From Peptococcaceae bacterium BRH_c23 (GTDB taxonomy: Bacteria; Bacillota_B; Desulfitobacteriia; Desulfitobacteriales; Desulfitobacteriaceae): 19,734 bases of DNA. Shown here piece by piece: positions 15,870 through 19,734 of this stretch (within the stretch, counting starts at the first letter, position 1; the number at the start of each line of letters is the position of its first letter). Under the pieces are notes generated by a model. It saw only the letters and a list, made by a program, of their open reading frames with translations, was not told the DNA's origin and did no database searches. The translations under genes and the position numbers were made by a program. The stretch spans positions 1 through 19,734 of the forward strand of contig LADV01000021.1 of the NCBI GenBank assembly GCA_000961805.1, read 5' to 3'.

Positions 15870-16701
15870 CTTAGAAGAAAGGGAATCTCCTAAGACTCAA
15901 GATACTGACATTTCTCAAGAACATAGGGTGTATTTGCAGCGGATCAGGATGGAAAAACTGTGGGTTCGGCTCATACAATTACTTATTCTAGCTTTTGCGC
16001 TAATATTTTGGGAAGTCTTTGCTAATGCCAAACTAGTTGACCCGTTTATTACCAGTCAGCCCTCAAGGGTATTAAAGACGATTCTGAGATTATATGAAGA
16101 GGGAGTGCTTTTTCATCACATAGGCATAACCTGTCTAGAAGCATTCGTCGGCTTTATCTTAGGAACGTTCTTGGGAACGATTATGGCAATTATCTTATGG
16201 TGGTCAGAGTTTTTATGTAAAATATTAGAACCCTATCTTGTGGTCCTGAACAGTTTGCCTAAAATAGCGCTCGGGCCGATCTTTATTGTTTGGATTGGAG
16301 CAGGTACTTCTGCAATTATAGTCATGACCTTGGCGATTTCACTGATTGTCACCATCTTGGAAGTTTTAGGTGGATTTTTAGCCATTGATGAGGAAAAGAT
16401 TAAGCTCGTTCAGACGTTTGGTGGAACGAAATTTCAAGTCCTTACAAAAGTAGTACTGCCTGCTTCCTATCCAACCATTATCAATGCTCTAAAAATTAAT
16501 GTCGGATTGTCTTGGGTGGGAGTCATTGTAGGAGAGTTTCTAGTCTCAAGAGCAGGTTTAGGTTACTTGATTGTGTATGGTGGGCAAGTTTTTAAATTGG
16601 ACCTGGTTATGACCAGTGTCATTATTCTAGGTATAGCAGCGACCATTATGTATCAGGGGGTGGTTTATCTTGAAAGATTGCTTGTAAAAAACAAAGGCTA
16701 A
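15856..16701 (+). CDS. ABC importer permease, nitrate/sulfonate/taurine type
   Basis: The inner-membrane channel subunit, 281 residues from ATG 15856. GGAGG (15844-15848) lies seven bases before it, inside the ATPase gene. A longer frame open from 15760 would overlap the ATPase by 110 bases and add a poor, non-membrane leader, so it is not used. About six membrane segments are visible: roughly 35-53, 86-110, two in IFIVWIGAGTSAIIVMTLAI and the following stretch, then VGVIVGEFLV and a last one before VVYLERLL. The EAA loop that touches the ATPase is at about 185-208 (VQTFGGTKFQVLTKVVLPAS). The family is the BPD-type permeases of the SsuC/TauC group. Confidence 0.94.
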   Translation: MSMSNLEERESPKTQDTDISQEHRVYLQRIRMEKLWVRLIQLLILAFALIFWEVFANAKLVDPFITSQPSRVLKTILRLYEEGVLFHHIGITCLEAFVGFILGTFLGTIMAIILWWSEFLCKILEPYLVVLNSLPKIALGPIFIVWIGAGTSAIIVMTLAISLIVTILEVLGGFLAIDEEKIKLVQTFGGTKFQVLTKVVLPASYPTIINALKINVGLSWVGVIVGEFLVSRAGLGYLIVYGGQVFKLDLVMTSVIILGIAATIMYQGVVYLERLLVKNKG

Positions 16702-16763
16702 AACCAGTAAACTGACAGATAAACAGCGCTTAGCAAAATAGTGTAAGAGGAGGGCCCATCATT

Positions 16764-17768
16764 ATGAAGAAGAAAACCGTGCTAGTACTTATCGTGTTAG
16801 CCTTAGTACTGTCCTTAGTGTTATCAGGCTGTAGTAACCAGACCGCACTCACCAAGGTAAAACTATCCGAGGTCACCCACTCCATTTTCTATGCTCCACA
16901 GTATGTGGCTATGAGTCAAGGTTTTTTTAAGACTGAGGGACTCGATATAGAGCTTTCCAATGGTCAAGGCGCAGATAAAGTAATGACCGCTGTCTTATCT
17001 GGCCAGGTTGACATTGGTTTCGCCGGACCTGAAGCAAGTATTTACGTCTATAATGAAGGTAAAGCAGATAACAGTGTCGTATTCGCTCAACTTACGAATG
17101 GAGATGGAACCTTCCTCATGGGCAGAAACCCCGATCCCAATTTTAAATGGAGTGATCTCCAAGGGAAGAATATTATCGGAGGGCGTAAGGGGGGAATGCC
17201 AGCCATTGTCCTTCAATATGTCTTAAGTAAGAACAATCTAACGACTGGAAAGGATGTAGCTATCGATACCACGATGCAATTTGCTGCGATGCCAGGTGCC
17301 TTCATGGGAGGGCAAGGAGACTATGTCATTATCTTTGAGCCCACGGCCTCGAGCATGGAAAAAGAGGGTAAAGCCTATATCGTTGCTTCCTTAGGTAAGG
17401 AAAGTGGTGAAGTACCCTATACCGCTTATTTTGCTAAGAAGAGCACAATAGAGAAAAATCCCGAGCTCATTCAAAAGTTTACTAATGCAATCTATAAGGG
17501 ACAACGTTGGGTAGCAAGTCATACTGCAGAGGAGATTGCCAAAGCCATCAAACCTCAATTCCCAGATGAAAACGATCAGATACTCGTGAGCGCAGTCAAA
17601 CGGTATAAAGAACAGAATTCCTGGAAAACGGATCCTGTTCTAATCGAAAAGGATTTCTATCTTTTACAACAAATCATCAAGGATGCAGGGGAATTAAATA
17701 AGATCGCCCCCTACGAAAAAGTGGTCACAGGGAAATTCGGGGAAACGGCTATTAAGAACCTTAAATAA
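16764..17768 (+). CDS. ABC importer substrate-binding lipoprotein, NMT1/SsuA-like
   Basis: The extracytoplasmic solute-binding subunit, 334 residues, tethered by a lipid. The signal peptide ends in the lipobox LSGC with Cys23 as the modified residue (MKKKTVLVLI start, hydrophobic 5-21). The mature part has the NMT1/THI5-like fold pattern: FYAPQYVAMSQGFFKTEGLDI, AVLSGQVDIGFAGPEASI, WSDLQGKNIIGGRKGGMP, then GDYVIIFEPTASSMEKEG. Relatives bind sulfonates, taurine, nitrate, pyrimidine-type thiamine precursors or riboflavin, and the pocket cannot be read by eye. GAGGAGGG lies nine bases before the ATG. It is third in the ATPase-permease-lipoprotein operon, and a terminator follows eight bases after its stop. 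Confidence 0.95.
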   Translation: MKKKTVLVLIVLALVLSLVLSGCSNQTALTKVKLSEVTHSIFYAPQYVAMSQGFFKTEGLDIELSNGQGADKVMTAVLSGQVDIGFAGPEASIYVYNEGKADNSVVFAQLTNGDGTFLMGRNPDPNFKWSDLQGKNIIGGRKGGMPAIVLQYVLSKNNLTTGKDVAIDTTMQFAAMPGAFMGGQGDYVIIFEPTASSMEKEGKAYIVASLGKESGEVPYTAYFAKKSTIEKNPELIQKFTNAIYKGQRWVASHTAEEIAKAIKPQFPDENDQILVSAVKRYKEQNSWKTDPVLIEKDFYLLQQIIKDAGELNKIAPYEKVVTGKFGETAIKNLK

Positions 17769-17775
17769 TGAAACC

Positions 17776-17807
17776 AAAAAGATCAAGCTAAATGCTTGAT
17801 CTTTTTT
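17776..17807 (+). terminator. Rho-independent terminator after the first ABC operon
   Basis: An 8-bp GC-containing stem (GATCAAGC, 17781-17788, with GCTTGATC, 17794-17801), extended by an A5/T6 pair and with a 5-base loop, runs into six Ts (17802-17807). Confidence 0.93.
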
Positions 17808-17815
17808 ATTAGTAA

Positions 17816-17856
17816 CTCCTCTTTCGCTGTGAGGGTTACCTTTCGAGAAAGGAGGG
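17816..17856. repeat. Degenerate interspersed repeat, locus D (after the ABC terminator)
   Basis: 17823-17849 matches 6698-6724 of locus B at 22 of 27 positions (shared TTCGCTG, TACCTTT, GAGAA). The flanks CTCCT and AGGAG can pair as an imperfect hairpin. It begins about ten bases after the terminator T-run. Confidence 0.5.
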
Positions 17857-17861
17857 GAGCT

Positions 17862-18006
17862 ATGATCAGATTAAATGGAGTCCAATTTTTACAAGGGAAT
17901 GTGTCATGAGTTCATGCTGCCCTAGACGCCAGTGTTAGGTTTTATAGTGCATAGTGAGCCTCAGATTGCGGATGAACTAGTACAACGTTTACATAGGAAG
18001 CGTTAA
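17862..18006 (+). pseudogene. Possible remnant of a small gene, unrecognised
   Basis: ATG 17862 has a good ribosome binding site (AAAGGAGG) and gives 15 codons (MIRLNGVQFLQGNVS) to a TGA at 17907. The same frame then stays open for 14 codons (VHAALDASVRFYSA) to a TAG at 17952. In the +1 frame, GTG 17932 to TAA 18004 gives VLGFIVHSEPQIADELVQRL and four more residues, which look protein-like. A small gene broken by a stop and a frameshift would explain this, but I recognise no family, and the ribosome binding site overlaps repeat locus D. Confidence 0.25.
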
Positions 18007-18130
18007 TAAGAATTAGAGAGTGGTAATTGCTGTCGAAATATGTCAGAATATTTAATTACAAAATTGTTAGAATCTTTTAATATCTTGCAGGAATATAGTC
18101 AATTGTCTTGAATACTACTAACTATTGAAA

Positions 18131-18149
18131 AAATTGTCCAGACCAATTT
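18131..18149. promoter_or_regulatory. Operator-like inverted repeat upstream of the Liv operon
   Basis: AAATTG (18131-18136) and CAATTT (18144-18149) flank TCCAGAC, giving a 19-base near-palindrome about 200 bases before the start at 18347. Its shape recalls GntR-type TTGTC/GACAA sites, but it is imperfect and no promoter is seen beside it. Confidence 0.3.
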
Positions 18150-18217
18150 AATACCAATGGGTTACCTTGGACTAGTCGTGATTCACAACACTAGTTCGAT
18201 TATCAGTTTTATCCCAG

Positions 18218-18227
18218 GAAACGTTTC
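18218..18227. promoter_or_regulatory. GAAACGTTTC palindrome, LacI/CcpA-type operator candidate
   Basis: A perfect 10-base palindrome with the central AACGTT of LacI-family sites. It resembles a CcpA cre site core but the outer bases (TG...CA) match only partly. It lies about 120 bases before the start at 18347. Confidence 0.35.
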
Positions 18228-18346
18228 AGAGAGGAGGTAACTACAGAATAAATTAGGAGTAATCCCGTGCATTAGGGCTCATATGACCCAACAGTTTTAT
18301 CATTTAAGATCGTATGGTGGATTATTATCGAAGAGGAGGCTATCAA

Positions 18347-19510
18347 GTGTTTAAAATGAGAAAAAGCACATCACTGTTAGTATTAGTAACTTTTCTCGTG
18401 CTTTCACTAGTGATTTCTGGTTGCGGAACGACTGGTGCTTCATCAGACAGCCAAAAAGCGCCAAGTGATGCAAAGATCAAAATTGGTGTAGCGGGACCAT
18501 TTACAGGAGCAATCGCTGAGACGGGAGCAACTATTAAGAATGCGGTCGAATTGGCAGCAGAACAAGTGAATAAATCAGGTGGAGTTAATGGTAAGCAAGT
18601 TGAATTAGTGATCGAAGACGATAAGGCAGATCCGAAGGAATCGGCATCCATCGCCAATAAATTTGCCGCCGATAAATCTATTTTAGGAGTAATTGCGAAC
18701 TACACAAGTTCGACAACTCTTGCGGGGGCACCTATCTATAATAAGGTCGGATTGTCCCAGCTTTCCTACGGTTCAACTTCACCGGCTGTGACCAAAGCTG
18801 GACCATATACCTTTCGCGATATTACTACGGATGCCTACGACGGTGAATTTGTTGCCCAATGGACCATAGATGAAGGCTACAAGAACATAGCCATTCTGTA
18901 CGAGAACGATGACTATGGTAAGGGTCTCGCCGATGTTTACAATAAAAAGGTGACATCCCTTGGAGCTAAGGTCGTAATGCAAGAGCCTTATAATCTGGGC
19001 GAAACAAAAGACTTCAGTGCAATCTTAACTAAAATGAAAAACAATAGCCCTGATGCCCTATTTATTGCAGGTCAATATAACGAAGCGGCTATGATTATAA
19101 AACAAGGCAAGCGTCTGGGCATTAATTATCCAGTCATAGGCTCAAACGGTCTTTATTCTGACGCTTTAATTAAACTCGGTGGTACAGATGTTGAAGGGTT
19201 GCTATGTATCGGTGCTTTTCATAGTTCTGCAGTTTATCCCGAAGCAAAGGCTTTCATTGATTCCTATAAGACCAAATGGGGAGCTGAGCCCGATATTTGG
19301 GCTGCTTTTGCCTATGATGCAGCTAACATTATGTTTTCAGCTGTAAAAAATGGTGGCGAAGATCGCAAGAAAATCAACGATTGGTTAACAACTATGAAGG
19401 ATTTCAAAGGTGCTACTGGGACAACCACCTTTGATGAAAATGGGGACTGCATAAAACAACCGCTGAAACTTATTGTTAAGAATGGTAAATTCGAAATGTA
19501 TAAGAAATAA
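18347..19510 (+). CDS. livJ: Branched-chain amino-acid-type ABC importer, substrate-binding lipoprotein
   Basis: The extracytoplasmic binding subunit of a Liv-type importer (Peripla_BP_6 fold), 387 residues from GTG 18347. GAGGAGG (18333-18339) sits seven bases before that GTG; ATG 18314 lies upstream of this site and ATG 18356 is 16 bases away. The signal peptide ends in lipobox VISGC with Cys26 lipidated. Mature motifs: IKIGVAGPFTGAIAETGATI, INKSGG-like QVNKSGGVNGKQVELV, IEDDKADPKES, ANYTSSTTLAGAPIYNKVGL (ligand-contact serines/threonines), and a late WAAFAYDAANIMFSAV. Ligands of the family include leucine, isoleucine, valine, short amides and urea, so the symbol names the family. It is followed by a hairpin and livH. 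Confidence 0.93.
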   Translation: MFKMRKSTSLLVLVTFLVLSLVISGCGTTGASSDSQKAPSDAKIKIGVAGPFTGAIAETGATIKNAVELAAEQVNKSGGVNGKQVELVIEDDKADPKESASIANKFAADKSILGVIANYTSSTTLAGAPIYNKVGLSQLSYGSTSPAVTKAGPYTFRDITTDAYDGEFVAQWTIDEGYKNIAILYENDDYGKGLADVYNKKVTSLGAKVVMQEPYNLGETKDFSAILTKMKNNSPDALFIAGQYNEAAMIIKQGKRLGINYPVIGSNGLYSDALIKLGGTDVEGLLCIGAFHSSAVYPEAKAFIDSYKTKWGAEPDIWAAFAYDAANIMFSAVKNGGEDRKKINDWLTTMKDFKGATGTTTFDENGDCIKQPLKLIVKNGKFEMYKK

Positions 19511-19525
19511 ATTCAAGGTTTAGAC

Positions 19526-19563
19526 CAGCTGGAAAGAGGGGTAATTCCCTCTTCATCCAGCTG
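19526..19563 (+). terminator. Hairpin between livJ and livH, attenuator or mRNA-stabilising element
   Basis: Two stacked stems, CAGCTGGA (19526-19533) with TCCAGCTG (19556-19563) and AGAGGG (19535-19540) with CCCTCT (19547-19552), form a strong hairpin 15 bases after the livJ stop. Only TTTAAG follows, so readthrough is likely. Such structures often let the binding protein be made in excess over the permease; that role is inferred. Confidence 0.6.
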
Positions 19564-19591
19564 TTTAAGCAATTTCGAAGAGAGGTGTCCT

Positions 19592-19734
19592 ATGTTTTTT
19601 CAGCAACTTGTCAACGGATTGACGGCAGGAAGTATGTATGCCCTGATTGCTCTGGGCTATACCATGGTCTACGGGATTTTAAAGATCATAAATTTTGCTC
19701 ACGGGGACATCTTCATGATTGGTTCTTTTACTGG
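19592..19734 (+). CDS. livH: Branched-chain amino-acid-type ABC importer permease, N-terminal part
   Basis: The first 47 codons of a Liv-type inner-membrane permease, cut by the right window edge. It begins MFFQQLVNGLTAGSMYALIA, an N-terminal membrane helix, and reaches the family signature YGILKIINFAHGDIFMIGSF. GAAGAGAGG (19577-19585) lies six bases before the ATG. It follows livJ by 81 bases, with the hairpin between them. The remaining subunits (livM, livG, livF) would be expected just outside the window. Confidence 0.93.
   Translation, partial: MFFQQLVNGLTAGSMYALIALGYTMVYGILKIINFAHGDIFMIGSFT

Larger units (their letters stand above)
17808..18346. other. Gene-poor stretch between the two ABC operons
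   Basis: About 540 bases hold repeat locus D (17816-17856), a possible gene remnant (17862-18006), two operator-like palindromes (18131-18149; 18218-18227), and an isolated ribosome-binding-site-like GAGGAGGT near 18231 with no start codon at a usable distance. No T-box, thiamine or purine riboswitch was recognised, and no convincing promoter pair. Confidence 0.55.

Noticed and set aside
17907..17909. TGA in the 17862 frame read as selenocysteine
   Set aside because: The frame closes again after 14 codons, no SECIS-like element is evident, and a decayed gene explains it better.
1..19734. CRISPR array, tRNA, rRNA, prophage or intact defence system
   Set aside because: No regularly spaced direct repeats, no tRNA- or rRNA-like sequence, and no phage or defence genes beyond the broken DruA-like fragment were seen.

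Overview
The window reads as a chromosomal segment of a Gram-positive, anaerobic, spore-former-type Firmicute of the Desulfosporosinus/Desulfitobacterium kind. This is inferred from moderate GC, strong AGGAGG-type ribosome binding sites, frequent TTG/GTG starts, a long one-chain PurL with a C-terminal glutaminase, an exported YcdB/YcdC protein with an S-layer-like tail, and lipoprotein ABC transporters next to a molybdenum hydroxylase. No species assignment can be proved from the sequence alone.

Layout. 1-1000 is decayed DNA: a minus-strand DUF4338/DruA-like gene broken by an in-frame TAG and running off the left edge, and a headless C-terminal piece of a class-V aminotransferase. 1034-4858 is purL. 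5056-6555 is a small unknown gene followed closely by dinB (DNA polymerase IV), closed by a strong terminator. 7199-9451 is an exported two-module YcdB/YcdC protein, ending in a heptamer tandem repeat and a long perfect hairpin. 9767-10447 (minus) is an AIM24-family protein, convergent with it. 10660-14607 is a tight plus-strand cluster: molybdopterin-binding hydroxylase subunit, [2Fe-2S] subunit, and a MalY/PatB-type PLP enzyme, closed by a long terminator. 15102-17768 is a complete nitrate/sulfonate/taurine-type ABC importer (ATPase, permease, lipoprotein), again closed by a terminator. 18347 to the right edge begins a branched-chain amino-acid-type (Liv) importer: binding lipoprotein, hairpin, then the first 47 codons of the LivH permease.

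How the genes fit together. The 10.6-19.7 kb half is a metabolic and uptake region: a two-subunit molybdenum hydroxylase without its usual FAD subunit, a C-S lyase/aminotransferase-like enzyme, and two ABC importers of unknown substrate. A link to purine or other N-heterocycle use is suggested only by proximity.

Between the genes, four intergenic gaps (after purL, dinB, patB and the first ABC operon) share blocks of one degenerate interspersed repeat family, always downstream of a gene or terminator. This and the two broken genes at the left are the most unusual features. I see no CRISPR array, rRNA, tRNA, or intact defence or phage system.
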